Assembly (NCBI RefSeq): GCF_008634025.1
Contig: NZ_PDCM01000001.1
Location: 4,000,501-4,064,500 of the forward strand
Direction of reading: 5' to 3'
Length of the DNA: 64,000 nt
From: Streptomyces albofaciens JCM 4342
GTDB taxonomy: Bacteria > Actinomycetota > Actinomycetes > Streptomycetales > Streptomycetaceae
In this document: one piece after another, positions 9,166 through 18,133 of the stretch
How positions within the stretch are numbered: the first letter of the stretch is position 1
Layout: every line of letters begins with the position of its first letter
Program-made: the position numbers and the translations under genes
Notes under the pieces: generated by a model
Told to the model about the DNA's origin: nothing
Seen by the model: only the letters and a program-made list of their open reading frames with translations
Database searches by the model: none

Positions 9166-9224
9166 GGTACGGCAAGAGCCGCGGTCAGGCGTCGTCCGGC
9201 GCCGTCCGCGGCTCTTGCCGTACC
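9166..9224 (+). terminator. Strong terminator hairpin after sigJ
   Basis: Two perfectly complementary 19 bp arms (9166-9184 and 9206-9224) enclose a 21-base loop, 11 bp after the sigJ stop codon. Confidence 0.75.
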
Positions 9225-9312
9225 CGCCGCGCCGCTGCCCGCGGCCACCGCACGCCGCGCGTCCCGCACTTCCGCCCCGGCCCCGGCCACCGGCCGACGG
9301 CGGATCGGCGCA

Positions 9313-9347
9313 TTGGTCTTGACCAAGGGTGGGGGCGGCCATATCGT
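9313..9347 (+). promoter_or_regulatory. DasR-like operator overlapping a promoter of the GntR gene
   Basis: TTGGTCTTGACCAA (9313-9326) is a dyad with a 2 bp centre and matches the core of the DasR-responsive element (TGGTCTAGACCA) with one mismatch. Its right half contains TTGACC (9319-9324), which is 17 bp before TATCGT (9342-9347), a reasonable -35/-10 pair. A protein bound to the dyad would block this promoter. The binder could be DasR or the GntR/HutC protein encoded downstream, since both families recognise such dyads. Confidence 0.55.
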
Positions 9348-9475
9348 CACAGGGATACTGCAACAACCTTTAATAAAGAAGCGCTCATATCCGAGGAGCG
9401 CGTGCGGGGCCAGGGACAGGCCCCCGGCCGACGGGGACCAGCCCCGTCGGGACGACGGCCACGGCGGAGGACAGG

Positions 9476-10228
9476 GTGGGGACCACGCAGCTCGAAACGG
9501 CTCCGGAGCCGAAGTACTGGCACCTCAAGACCGTGCTCAGCGAGGCGCTCGACTCGGAGTTCGCGGTCGGCGAGATCCTGCCCAACGAGCGGGAGCTGGC
9601 GGCGCGGTTCGGCGTCGCCCGGGCCACGCTGCGACAGGCGCTGGAACAGCTGGAACTGGAAGGCCGCCTGCAGCGCCGCCGCGGCGTGGGCACCACCGTC
9701 GCGCCCCCGCGTGTGGGCGTGGCCGTCGACCCGGCGCGCCACACCTGGCCGGGCGCCCCCGGTGACGACTGGCAGCCCGTCGACGCCGTCGAGACGGCCG
9801 AGGTGCCGGCGGCCGTCGCCCGCCTGCTGGAGCTGACGCCCGGCGAGCGGGTGCACATCGTGCACCGCAGCCGCGTCACGCACGGCCAGCCGGTCGCCGC
9901 CGAGCAGCTGTACGTACCCGTCCGTACCGTGCCGGACGCCACCGTCGCGGACACGGACGCGCCGGCCCGCGCCCGCGCCGTGCTCCGCGCCCTCCAGCAG
10001 CGCGAACTGGAGGGCCAGGACCGGGCCGTGGAGCTGGGCTCGGCCCGCGCCGACGACGCCAGGGAACTGGACCGTCTGCCCGGCGCCCCCGTCCTCGTCG
10101 TCACCACCCGCTACTTCTCCGACGGCCGCACCGCCGCCGTGGCCCTGTCCACGTACCGCGCCGACACCTGCCGCCTCACCTTCGGCGACAACGAGACCGA
10201 GGCGGGGGTGCCGGCGCTGGCCGGTTAG
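9476..10228 (+). CDS. GntR/HutC family transcriptional regulator (UTRA domain)
   Basis: The 250-residue protein has an N-terminal GntR winged helix (PNERELAARFGVARATLRQA, about residues 35-60) and a C-terminal UTRA-type ligand-binding domain (GERVHIVHRSRVTHGQPVAA ... TTRYFSDGRT). The start is GTG at 9476, preceded by GGAGG. HutC-type regulators usually sense sugars, amino sugars or amino acids and often regulate themselves; the dyad at 9313 is consistent with that. The long leader (9348-9475) has no other feature I could identify. The gene is followed by a VOC gene on the same strand. Confidence 0.88.
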   Translation: MGTTQLETAPEPKYWHLKTVLSEALDSEFAVGEILPNERELAARFGVARATLRQALEQLELEGRLQRRRGVGTTVAPPRVGVAVDPARHTWPGAPGDDWQPVDAVETAEVPAAVARLLELTPGERVHIVHRSRVTHGQPVAAEQLYVPVRTVPDATVADTDAPARARAVLRALQQRELEGQDRAVELGSARADDARELDRLPGAPVLVVTTRYFSDGRTAAVALSTYRADTCRLTFGDNETEAGVPALAG

Positions 10229-10305
10229 GTGCCGGGCGGAGGCCGCCGCTCGGATGCTGTCGCCGCATGGCGGACACCGCCCCGGCGATGCGCGAGAATC
10301 GGCGC

Positions 10306-10674
10306 ATGCTGAAGATCGGGTCGGTGGTGCTGGGCGCTTCGGATGTGCGGCGGGCGGCCGCGTTCTGGGCGGACGCGCTCGGGTACGTCCCGCGCGAGGA
10401 CATCGAGGACGACTGGGTGGTGCTGGTGCCCGCTGAGGGGCCCGGCGTACAGCTCGCCGTCGGACTGAGCGGGACGCCCGTCCAGGAGCACCCGCGCGTC
10501 CACCTGGACCTGTACGCCGAAGACGCGGCCGGCCAGGCCGCCGAGGTCGAGCGGCTGGTTTCCCTGGGTGCCCGGCGCGTCGACTGGGACCTCTATCCGG
10601 ACGACCCCGACTTCGTCGTGCTCGCCGACACCGAGGGCAACCGGTTCTGCGTCATCGACACGTCCCGCGGCTGA
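10306..10674 (+). CDS. VOC (glyoxalase/bleomycin-resistance fold) family protein
   Basis: This 122-residue single-domain protein starts KIGSVVLGASDVRRAAAFW and ends with FVVLADTEGNRFCVID, the usual first strand-helix and last metal-site strand of a VOC domain. The ATG at 10306 is preferred over the upstream in-frame ATG at 10267 because the domain begins directly after it. VOC proteins range from glyoxalases to dioxygenases and antibiotic-binding proteins; nothing here selects one. It converges on the hydrolase gene at 10714. Confidence 0.8.
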   Translation: MLKIGSVVLGASDVRRAAAFWADALGYVPREDIEDDWVVLVPAEGPGVQLAVGLSGTPVQEHPRVHLDLYAEDAAGQAAEVERLVSLGARRVDWDLYPDDPDFVVLADTEGNRFCVIDTSRG

Positions 10675-10713
10675 GACCGGGGACGGGCCTGTTCCCTCCG
10701 TCGGCTGCGTGGC

Positions 10714-11583
10714 TCAGCCGGCCGACGACGGGGGCGGGTCCGGCGTGGCCGGTGTCGGCGGCGTCGTTGACGTCATCGGTCTCGCCGCCGTGAGGAACGC
10801 CTTCACCATCGGTACGACGAGGTCGGCGCGCCGTGGCAGGTCGCGGTGGGTGGTGCCGGGGAGGACGCCGAGCTGCGAGCCGGGAATCAGGCCGTGCATC
10901 TCGACGGCGTGTTCCAGCCGGACGAAGTCGGTGTCCCCGACCAGCAGGAGGACCGGTGCTTCGATCGCGGCCAGGGTCTCGGCGGGCCAGCCCTCGAAGC
11001 CGTGCACCGTCGGTCGCAGCTTCTCGGCGAACGCCTGGAAGCGGCCCGGGTCGGGCGCGACCTGGACGTACGCCTCGTACATCTCCTGGAAGTCGCTTTC
11101 GGTGGGCATCCGCGGGGAGCCGGGCCCGGCGTACGGGTCGAGGATCTCCGGGTGGTAGCCGTCGCGCCGGTAGTGCGTGGAGGCGAGCACCAGGCGGTTC
11201 ACCCGCGCGGGGCGGGTGACCGCCAGCTGAAGGGCGGTCAGGCCGCCGAGGCTGAAGCCGAAGACGTCCGCCCGGTCGATCCCGAGGTGGTCCAGCAGTC
11301 CCACCACATCGTCGGCCAGGTGGGAGAGCGCCGGCTCGCGGTCGATGTCGCCGGTGTGCCCATGCCCTTGCAACTCGACGGCGACGACCCGCCGTGTGGC
11401 GGCGAGCGCGGGCAGTATGCCGCCGAAGGTCAGGTCGATGGTGAGCAGGCCGCCGTGCAGCAGGACCAGCGGCTGTCCCGTGCCGTGGACCTCGTAGTAC
11501 AGATCCAGGCCGTTGACCTGTGCGTACCCCGCGGAGGACGGGTACGTCGCGGATTCCTGTCCGTCGCTCAACTCTGCCTCCAT
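10714..11583 (-). CDS. Alpha/beta hydrolase
   Basis: The 289-residue protein shows the oxyanion region LLHGGLLTIDLTF, the nucleophile elbow GFSLGG (Ser about residue 137), an acid in LLVGDTDFV and the catalytic His in GTTHRDL, so the triad is complete. It lacks a signal peptide. The closest family types are epoxide-hydrolase or haloperoxidase-like esterases; the substrate is unknown. It stands alone between a convergent VOC gene and the ROK gene. Confidence 0.85.
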   Translation of the reverse strand: MEAELSDGQESATYPSSAGYAQVNGLDLYYEVHGTGQPLVLLHGGLLTIDLTFGGILPALAATRRVVAVELQGHGHTGDIDREPALSHLADDVVGLLDHLGIDRADVFGFSLGGLTALQLAVTRPARVNRLVLASTHYRRDGYHPEILDPYAGPGSPRMPTESDFQEMYEAYVQVAPDPGRFQAFAEKLRPTVHGFEGWPAETLAAIEAPVLLLVGDTDFVRLEHAVEMHGLIPGSQLGVLPGTTHRDLPRRADLVVPMVKAFLTAARPMTSTTPPTPATPDPPPSSAG

Positions 11584-11734
11584 GGCTCGCGGCGCGCCTG
11601 GCCGCCGACCCGTGTGCCCTGCCGGGATCGGCCCCGAAGCGACTGCTCAGCACATTAGCCGGGGGGTGTGACAACGCCCTCGCGTCGCGCCGCGCGCAGG
11701 TGGGGGAGGCCGGCGGAGATCACTGGGGCCCGCC

Positions 11735-12910
11735 TCAACGCCGGGCCGTGACCGTCCCCTCCACCGCGAACAGCTCGCCCTCGACGTGATCCAGCGCCAG
11801 CCGCAGGGCTCCCGTGGCCACCGCCGCCTCACCGAGTACGGACAGCGCCACCTGAGGCGGGCGCAGGCAGTAGCGGGCCAGTTCGGCGCGCAGGGGCTCC
11901 AGTACGTCGTCCAGACCGGCCGCCCAGCCGCCGACCACGACCAGCTCCGGATCGAGGGCGAGCACCAGCGCCGCGACATCGTGCACCAGCCGCCGGATGA
12001 AGCGGTCCATCGCGTCCCGGGCCCGCGCGTCACCATCGCGCGCGAGGGCGAAGACCCGCGCCACCTGCGCCTCGTCCAGGGGATGCAGCGGCTGCCCGGT
12101 CGTGGACAGCAGCTTTTCCGGGGTGGCCTCGCGCCCCAGCAGGTGCAGCGCGCCGATCTCGCCGGCGGCCCCGCCGAAGCCGCGGTGCAGCCGCCCTCCG
12201 ATCAGGGCCCCGGCACCGGGGCTGAGGCCCGCAAGGACGAACACGGTGTCGTCGCAGCCGGTGGCCGCGCCCTTCCAGTGCTCGGCCACGGCGGCGGTGT
12301 TCGCGTCGTTCTCCACCAGGACGGGGCACCGGAACGAGCGGCGCAGCCGGTCGCCGAGCGGCAGCCCGGTCCAGCCGGGCAGGGCGGTACCCAGCCGTAC
12401 GGTGCCGTCCGCCTCCACGATGCCGGGGCTGCCCACCCCGACCGCGCGCAGCGAACTGCGGGCCACGCCCGCCCGCCGCAGCAGCTCGGCCACCGCGGCG
12501 CGTACCTTCTCCAGCCGTTCGTCCGCGGACGCGGTCTCCTCGACCGCGCGCTGCGCGGAGCCGAGGACCCGCCCGCCGAGGTCGGACAGCAGCGCGGCCA
12601 CCCGGTGCGGCCCGATCTCGATGCCCAGGAGGTGCCCGGCCTCCGTACGGAAGCGGAAGCGGCGGGCCGGGCGGCCCTGGCGGCGGGCGGCGCCCTCGTC
12701 GGCGGGCGCCTCGACGACCAGTCCGCTCTCGATCAGGCCCTCGACGACCCCCTCGACGGTGGGCCGGGACAGACCGGTCACCTCCACGAGGTGAGTGAGC
12801 GTCGGGGAGTCGGCGGCGCGCAGCGCGTGCAGCACCACCGCGGAGTTGATCCGTCGCAGCAGGGAGGGGTCCCCGCCGGTTAGCCGCCCCAACGTCCCTC
12901 TCCCTCGCAT
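11735..12910 (-). CDS. ROK family transcriptional regulator
   Basis: The 391-residue protein has an N-terminal winged helix (LTHLVEVTGLSRPTVEGVVEGL, about residues 30-60) and a ROK domain with GIEIGPHRVAALLSDLGG, VENDANTAAVAEHW and the GGAAGEIGALHLL region. The CxCGxxGCxE zinc motif of ROK sugar kinases is absent, so it is a repressor/activator (NagC/XylR-like) and not an active kinase. I used the ATG at 12910; the frame is open to 13210 but without homology. Target genes are not obvious; it is divergent from the small gene at 13097. Confidence 0.85.
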   Translation of the reverse strand: MRGRGTLGRLTGGDPSLLRRINSAVVLHALRAADSPTLTHLVEVTGLSRPTVEGVVEGLIESGLVVEAPADEGAARRQGRPARRFRFRTEAGHLLGIEIGPHRVAALLSDLGGRVLGSAQRAVEETASADERLEKVRAAVAELLRRAGVARSSLRAVGVGSPGIVEADGTVRLGTALPGWTGLPLGDRLRRSFRCPVLVENDANTAAVAEHWKGAATGCDDTVFVLAGLSPGAGALIGGRLHRGFGGAAGEIGALHLLGREATPEKLLSTTGQPLHPLDEAQVARVFALARDGDARARDAMDRFIRRLVHDVAALVLALDPELVVVGGWAAGLDDVLEPLRAELARYCLRPPQVALSVLGEAAVATGALRLALDHVEGELFAVEGTVTARR

Positions 12911-13096
12911 TGCGTGTGTGGCGGATCGTAGCCGGTCAGCCGGTGTGCGGCGAGTCCCGGGCGCCGGGCGGGGGAGGGAGGGGAGACGGCGTGGGGCCGT
13001 GGGCCGGACCCCGGGCCCGTTGATCGTCCACCCCGGGAGCGCCCGGCGGGGCCTGACGCGGAGCCAATTGTCAGACCCGGGCGGTTTACTGACGGC

Positions 13097-13549
13097 ATGA
13101 CGAAAGCGACCACAGCACAGCACCTCACCGCGATCGACCTCCTCCGCGGCCGGGCGTTCCCCGCCGAGCCGGTCGGCTCCGCCATGGTCGAGAGCGGCCC
13201 CGGCTTCCACGTGGCCCAGCTGCGCGCCGACGAGCAGCTCTGGGACGCCGACCCCGCGGACGTCGAGGAGACGGCGCAGGAGTACCGCGCCGAGCTGGAG
13301 GGACTCATATCGGCTCTCTCCTTACGCTGGGGCGAGCCCGAGGTGCTGGACCTGGCGGACCATCTGGAGCGGGTGGCGATGGGCATGCCCGTCCGGCCGC
13401 CGCTCGACGTGCTGTGCGGCCAGGTGCCGCGGGTGTACGCCTGGCGTGCCGACGGCCGGTGGATCGCGGTCGGGCTGGGGGAGGGCGAGCCGGAGATGCC
13501 GGCCTTCCGACTGCTGGCGGCGGTGGGCCGGGCGGACGCGGTGCGCTGA
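13097..13549 (+). CDS. Hypothetical protein (150 aa)
   Basis: I do not recognise a family. The protein is soluble and acidic, with two predicted helical stretches (ADPADVEETAQEYRAELEGL and DLADHLERVAMGMPVRPP) followed by VYAWRADGRWIAVGLG. The pattern resembles small actinobacterial proteins of unknown function. The ATG start, normal codon bias and position behind a promoter-sized gap (12911-13096) support a real gene. It ends before a strong terminator. Confidence 0.7.
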   Translation: MTKATTAQHLTAIDLLRGRAFPAEPVGSAMVESGPGFHVAQLRADEQLWDADPADVEETAQEYRAELEGLISALSLRWGEPEVLDLADHLERVAMGMPVRPPLDVLCGQVPRVYAWRADGRWIAVGLGEGEPEMPAFRLLAAVGRADAVR

Positions 13550-13597
13550 GTGCGGGCGGGTGTGCCGCGCCGGGTGCGGGCGGGCGCGCCGCGCCGG
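13550..13597 (+). repeat. Two-copy 24 bp tandem repeat
   Basis: Two adjacent 24 bp copies (13550-13573 and 13574-13597) differ at two positions. They start right after the stop codon of the gene at 13097 and precede the terminator hairpin. Confidence 0.6.
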
Positions 13598-13608
13598 GTA
13601 CGCGCGAC

Positions 13609-13661
13609 GGGTGGCGGCGGTGCCGCCCGCTCGCCGCGGGCCGGCCGCACCGCCGCCACCC
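13609..13661. terminator. Bidirectional terminator hairpin
   Basis: Perfect 15 bp arms (13609-13623 and 13647-13661) with a 23-base GC-rich loop lie between the convergent hypothetical gene and the MFS transporter gene. Confidence 0.7.
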
Positions 13662-13740
13662 GTGCGGGGGCCGTCGGGGGCGGGGGCCGCGCGCCTGCCG
13701 TACGGGCCCGGCCGCCCCGTCGTTGGCGTTCCCGCCCCGC

Positions 13741-15354
13741 CTACTTGTCCCCGTCGTTCTGCTTGTCGCGGTGGTGTGCCCACGGGTGGCGCAGCCGGAT
13801 CCAGATGTCCCGGGCCTGGCGCCCCGCCTCGGTACGGCTGCGGGCCACCAGCTCGCGGGCCTGCTCCGGGGTCTCGACCATCGGCCCGGAACCGCGCAGC
13901 GGCTTGCCCGCCGTCTCGTGCAGGAAGAAGGCCGCGATGAAGCCGATGACGCCCGCCACCATCAGGTAGTACGCCGGAATCATGTGGCTGCCGGTGGCCT
14001 CCACCAGCGCGGAGGCGGCCAGCGGCGTGGTGCCGCCGAAGAGCGACACGGAGATGTTGAACGCGATCGACAGCGCCCCGTAGCGCAGATGGGTCGGGAA
14101 GAGCGCCGGCAGCGTGGAGGCGGAGGTGCCCGCGAAGCACACCAGCAGCAGGCCCAGGATGAGGCACCCGAAGGCCGGGAAGAGGATCCCGCCCTGCCGG
14201 ATCAACAGGAACGCCGGATAGGAGAGCGCCACCAGCGCGACGCTGGACGCGATGAACACCGGCCGCCGGCCCCACCGGTCGGACGTACGGCCCACGGTCG
14301 TGATCGTCAGCGCGACGACGACCATGGTGCCCAGCACCAGCAGCTGCGCGGTCGTGGGGTCCTCGCCCAGCGTCTCGGTCATGAAGGTGGGCAGATAGGA
14401 GGTCACCATGTAGTTGGTGACGTTGTACAGCAGCACCAGCCCCATGCAGATCAGCACGGCTTCCCAGTGCCGCGTGAAGATCTCCTTCAGACGGCCCTTG
14501 CCGGACTGCCGCGCCTCCTCGACGGGCGTGTCGTCCGGTCCGGCGGCCTCGGCCTGCTGCCGCGCCGCCTCCGCCTCCTGCTTGAAGGCCGGGGTCTCCT
14601 CCAGCTTCATGCGCATGTAGAGGCCGATCAGACCGAGCGGCCCGGCCACCATGAACGGGATGCGCCAGCCCCAGTCCTCCAGGCCGTCCGTGCCCAGTAC
14701 GGCGGTGAGCACGGTGACCAGGCCCGAGCCGAGGGAGTAGCCGACGAAGGTGCCGAAGTCGAGCCAGCTGCCGAGGAAGCCGCGGCGCTTGTCCGGCGCG
14801 TATTCGGCGATGTAGGTCGTCGCGCCGGCGTACTCGCCACCGGTCGAGAAGCCCTGCACCAGCCGGCAGACGAGCAGCAGCAGCGGGGCGGCGAAGCCGA
14901 TGGAGTCGTAGCCGGGCAGGAAACCGACCGCGAAGGTGCTGATCGCCATCATGATCATCGTGGCGGCGAGCACCCGCTGCCGTCCGATGCGGTCGCCCAG
15001 CGGCCCGAAGACCAGACCGCCGAGCGGCCGCACGAGGAAGGCCGCGGCGAAGGTGGCGAAGGTGGAGACGAGCTGGGCGCCGGGCGAGCTGGACGGGAAG
15101 AAGACCTTGCCCATCGTGGCCGCCAGATAGGCGTAGACCCCGAAGTCGAACCACTCCATCATGTTGCCGAGCGCGGCCGCCGTGACCGCGCGGCGCACCT
15201 GCGGTCTGTCGGTGACGGTGACTTCCTCGACACTGAGCTGGCGTTTGCGGCGGCGCAGCAGGGTGCGCAGCAGCCGGTCGGTTTCGGAGTTCCTTCCTCC
15301 GTCCGACCGCTTGTTCCGCCGGACACGCGGCGGCTGAGGCTGACCGGTAGTCAT
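13741..15354 (-). CDS. MFS transporter, metabolite:H+ symporter (MHS, ProP/ShiA-like)
   Basis: The 537-residue protein has 12 hydrophobic segments. MHS-subfamily marks are NMMEWFDFGVYAYLA at the first membrane helix, GDRIGRQRVL between helices 2 and 3, RLVQGFSTGGEYAGA, and RTSDRWGRRPVF in the second half. These transporters take up betaine, proline, shikimate, citrate or related compounds with protons. The N-terminal 55 residues are a basic cytoplasmic extension. The ATG is at 15354 and the likely promoter lies in 15355-15594. No neighbouring metabolic gene reveals the substrate. Confidence 0.85.
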   Translation of the reverse strand: MTTGQPQPPRVRRNKRSDGGRNSETDRLLRTLLRRRKRQLSVEEVTVTDRPQVRRAVTAAALGNMMEWFDFGVYAYLAATMGKVFFPSSSPGAQLVSTFATFAAAFLVRPLGGLVFGPLGDRIGRQRVLAATMIMMAISTFAVGFLPGYDSIGFAAPLLLLVCRLVQGFSTGGEYAGATTYIAEYAPDKRRGFLGSWLDFGTFVGYSLGSGLVTVLTAVLGTDGLEDWGWRIPFMVAGPLGLIGLYMRMKLEETPAFKQEAEAARQQAEAAGPDDTPVEEARQSGKGRLKEIFTRHWEAVLICMGLVLLYNVTNYMVTSYLPTFMTETLGEDPTTAQLLVLGTMVVVALTITTVGRTSDRWGRRPVFIASSVALVALSYPAFLLIRQGGILFPAFGCLILGLLLVCFAGTSASTLPALFPTHLRYGALSIAFNISVSLFGGTTPLAASALVEATGSHMIPAYYLMVAGVIGFIAAFFLHETAGKPLRGSGPMVETPEQARELVARSRTEAGRQARDIWIRLRHPWAHHRDKQNDGDK

Positions 15355-15594
15355 CTCGTCCTGTCGCTAGGGGCTGAGCGGCACATCGGTAACTCCGAGT
15401 ATCAACGCAAAGGTCGAAATCGGCACAACCAGCATAGGAACGACACGAATGGGGCGAACGCAACGTTTGGCGACTTATCGGCTCACTGGCCGTACCCGTA
15501 CGGCGCAACACCACCGGATGGCTCAAACGCTCCGCGCGGCCCCACCACCTCGTGCGTCCTACACACAACGCACGCCTTACCCGTAACGCGGGAC

Positions 15595-16170
15595 TCACAC
15601 GTCCCGGACGTCACCTTCCGCGATGTCCTCGTCGAAAGCCGCAGCTCGCAGCCGCGCGTATGCCTCCGCCAGCGCGGCCGGCGGGTAGTGCGCGTTGAGG
15701 CCGCTCGGGTTGGGCAGCACCCAGATCCGGGTGTCGCCGATCGTCCGCTCCTGCGGGCCGACCTGCGCCCGCTTGTCGTCGAAAGCCACCCGATAGGCCG
15801 TCACCCCGGCCACGGCGAGCCAGTCCGGCCGCAGCCGCGTCACCTTCTCGACCAGGCGCCGCCCGCCCTCGCGGAACTCCTCCGCGGTCAGCTCGTCGGC
15901 CCGGGCACTGGCCCGCTCCACGACGTTCGTGATGCCCAGGCCGTACGCCAGCAGTTCCTCCTGCTCGGCGGGCCGCAGCACGCGCGGGGTGAACCCGGCC
16001 GCGTGCAGGGTGGGCCAGAAGCGGTTGCCGGGCCGGGCGAAGTGGTGGCCGGCGGCGGCCGACATCAGCCCGGGATTGATACCGCAGAAAAGCACCCGCA
16101 GGCCGGGCGCCGCCACGTCGGGGACGAGGCGGCCGCGCGCGGCCTGCAGTTCCTCGGGAGTGAATCCCAT
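15595..16170 (-). CDS. mug: G/U mismatch-specific DNA glycosylase
   Basis: The 191-residue protein contains the Mug/TDG active-site motif GINPGLMSAAAGHHF near residue 30 and NPSGLNAHY near residue 150. It removes uracil or thymine from G:U/G:T mismatches in base-excision repair. It starts 12 bp after the purB stop on the same strand and is very likely co-transcribed with it. Length and both motifs are normal for the family. Confidence 0.9.
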   Translation of the reverse strand: MGFTPEELQAARGRLVPDVAAPGLRVLFCGINPGLMSAAAGHHFARPGNRFWPTLHAAGFTPRVLRPAEQEELLAYGLGITNVVERASARADELTAEEFREGGRRLVEKVTRLRPDWLAVAGVTAYRVAFDDKRAQVGPQERTIGDTRIWVLPNPSGLNAHYPPAALAEAYARLRAAAFDEDIAEGDVRDV

Positions 16171-16182
16171 CTCAGCGAGGCC

Positions 16183-17637
16183 TCACAGAATGGAGCCCGG
16201 CGCATAGGCCGCGGCTTCGGGGTGCTGCTTGGTGATCTCCTCGATACGGGACACGGCGGTGGCCACCTGGTCGGCGGCCGCGCCGGTGAAGGACAGCTTG
16301 TCGGCCATCAGCGCGTCCAACTGCGCACGGTCCAGCGGAATGCGCTCGTCCGCGGCCAGCTTGTCCAGCAGCTCGTTGCGCTCCACGCCCTGCTCGCGCA
16401 TGGCGAGCGCCGCGGCGACCGCGTTCTCCTTGATCGCCTCGTGCGCCACCTCGCGGCCCACCCCGGCCCGTACGGCGCCCATGAGCACCTTGGTCGTGGC
16501 GAGGAAGGGCAGATAGCGGTCCAGCTCCCGCGCGACGACGGCGGGGAACGCGCCGAACTCGTCCAGCACGGTCAGGAACGTCTCCAGCAGACCGTCCAGC
16601 GCGAAGAAGGCGTCCGGCAGCGCGACCCGGCGCACCACGGAGCAGGACACGTCGCCCTCGTTCCACTGGTCGCCGGACAGCTCGCCGGCCATCGAGGCGT
16701 AGCCGCGCAGGATGACCATCAGACCGTTGACGCGCTCGCAGGAGCGGGTGTTCATCTTGTGCGGCATCGCGGACGAGCCCACCTGGCCGGGCTTGAAGCC
16801 CTCGGTGACCAGCTCGTGCCCGGCCATCAGCCGGATGGTCTTGGCCAGCGAGGACGGCGCGGCGGCCAGCTGCACCAGCGTGGTGACCACGTCGTAGTCC
16901 AGCGAGCGCGGATAGACCTGGCCGACCGAGGTGAACGCCCGGCCGAAGCCGAGGTGCCCCGCGATCCGCTGCTCCAGCTCGGCCAGCTTCGCGGCGTCGC
17001 CGCCCAGCAGGTCCAGCATGTCCTGCGCGGTGCCGACCGGGCCCTTGATGCCGCGCAGCGGATAGCGGGACAGCAGGTCGGTCAGCCGCCCGTATGCGGC
17101 CAGCAGCTCGTCGGCGGCGGTCGCGAAGCGCTTGCCCAGCGTGGTCGCCTGCGCGGCGACGTTGTGCGAACGCCCCGCCATGACCAGCTCGGCGTGCTCA
17201 CCGGCGAGCCGGCCCAGCCGCGCCAGGACGGCCACGGTACGGTCCCGCATCAGCTCCAGCGACAGCCGGACCTGCAGCTGCTCCACGTTCTCGGTCAGGT
17301 CGCGCGAGGTCATCCCCTTGTGGACCTGCTCGTGCCCGGCGAGCGCGTTGAACTCCTCGATCCGCGCCTTCACGTCGTGCCGGGTGACCTTCTCCCGCTC
17401 GGCGATCGACGCCAGATCGACGTCCTCCAGCACCCGCTCGTAGTCGGCGAGCGCCTGCTCCGGCACCTCCACCCCGAGGTCCTTCTGCGCACGGAGCACC
17501 GCGAGCCACAGCTTGCGCTCCAGCTTGACCTTGTACTCGGGGGACCACAGGACGGCGAGCTCCGCAGAGGCGTAGCGGCCGGCCAGGACATTCGGAATGC
17601 GGGGCTTGGCAGTCACGGACGAGAGTGTACTTGTCAC
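16183..17637 (-). CDS. purB: Adenylosuccinate lyase
   Basis: The 484-residue protein carries the fumarase/aspartase superfamily signature SSAMPHKMNTRSCERV, plus the His-containing GRSHNVAAQATT and the N-terminal TSRDLTENVEQLQ. It cleaves SAICAR and adenylosuccinate in purine synthesis and acts as a cytoplasmic tetramer. The start at 17637 is GTG; a second in-frame GTG at 17616 (TAKPRIPNVLAGRY) is equally plausible because neither has a strong ribosome site. GTCACGTGAC, a perfect 10-mer palindrome, overlaps the first GTG (17633-17642). The gene leads an operon with mug. Confidence 0.95.
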   Translation of the reverse strand: MTSTLSSVTAKPRIPNVLAGRYASAELAVLWSPEYKVKLERKLWLAVLRAQKDLGVEVPEQALADYERVLEDVDLASIAEREKVTRHDVKARIEEFNALAGHEQVHKGMTSRDLTENVEQLQVRLSLELMRDRTVAVLARLGRLAGEHAELVMAGRSHNVAAQATTLGKRFATAADELLAAYGRLTDLLSRYPLRGIKGPVGTAQDMLDLLGGDAAKLAELEQRIAGHLGFGRAFTSVGQVYPRSLDYDVVTTLVQLAAAPSSLAKTIRLMAGHELVTEGFKPGQVGSSAMPHKMNTRSCERVNGLMVILRGYASMAGELSGDQWNEGDVSCSVVRRVALPDAFFALDGLLETFLTVLDEFGAFPAVVARELDRYLPFLATTKVLMGAVRAGVGREVAHEAIKENAVAAALAMREQGVERNELLDKLAADERIPLDRAQLDALMADKLSFTGAAADQVATAVSRIEEITKQHPEAAAYAPGSIL

Positions 17638-17642
17638 GTGAC

Positions 17643-18133
17643 CGCCGCGACTGCCAGCCCTCTGACCTGGGGAAACTTCCTTCTCTCTTGATCAACGGGC
17701 AGGGGGCGGGAAACAGGGGCGTCCGGGGCCGTCGCGGGCTCCTGTCCCGGAGGGGGCGGGCGGCATGGCGTGCCTGCGCTCTTCGCTGACGGGGCGGGGG
17801 CTCACAAGCGATCATCGCTGGCGCGGAGCGTCCCTTCCGGCCGGTCGCGGGCATCCTCGCCCTACGGCCTGGGCCCATCCGATGGAGCCTGCACCCGGAG
17901 GCGGCGTCGGGAGCCCGGCACCGGCCCGTCTTGCGGCGACCGGGCGCCACGATCATGGTCGGCCGGCTCCCGTCGGACCTGTTCGGAGCCTGTCGCCACG
18001 CGCGCATCGTCGCACCAAGACCAGGCGACTCCAGCGGCCGTCTCGTGAGAGGCCGCGGCGGCCCGTCGCGCACGCCTCTCCGCCATGTCATCGCCCTTCC
18101 TCCCTGTGGGGCCTCGCCCGGAACGGAAAGAGC
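17643..18133. other. 491 bp region without a supported gene
   Basis: It contains the purB promoter region at its left end. Several overlapping open frames exist on both strands, but none has a recognisable domain. The best candidate is 17862-18086 on the minus strand (74 codons, GGAAGG nine bases before ATG), which is Arg/Ala-rich and unconvincing. The stretch could be a decayed gene. Confidence 0.35.

Noticed and set aside
13414..17691. A 1,425-codon plus-strand open frame
   Set aside because: It is antisense to the MFS transporter, mug and purB, all with full domain matches. Long antisense frames are expected from GC-rich third positions, and its product is Arg/Gly/His-rich without any motif.
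17862..18086. Small minus-strand frame with an acceptable ribosome site
   Set aside because: It has no recognisable motif and biased composition, and it overlaps other equally open frames. Kept only as part of the described gene-poor region.
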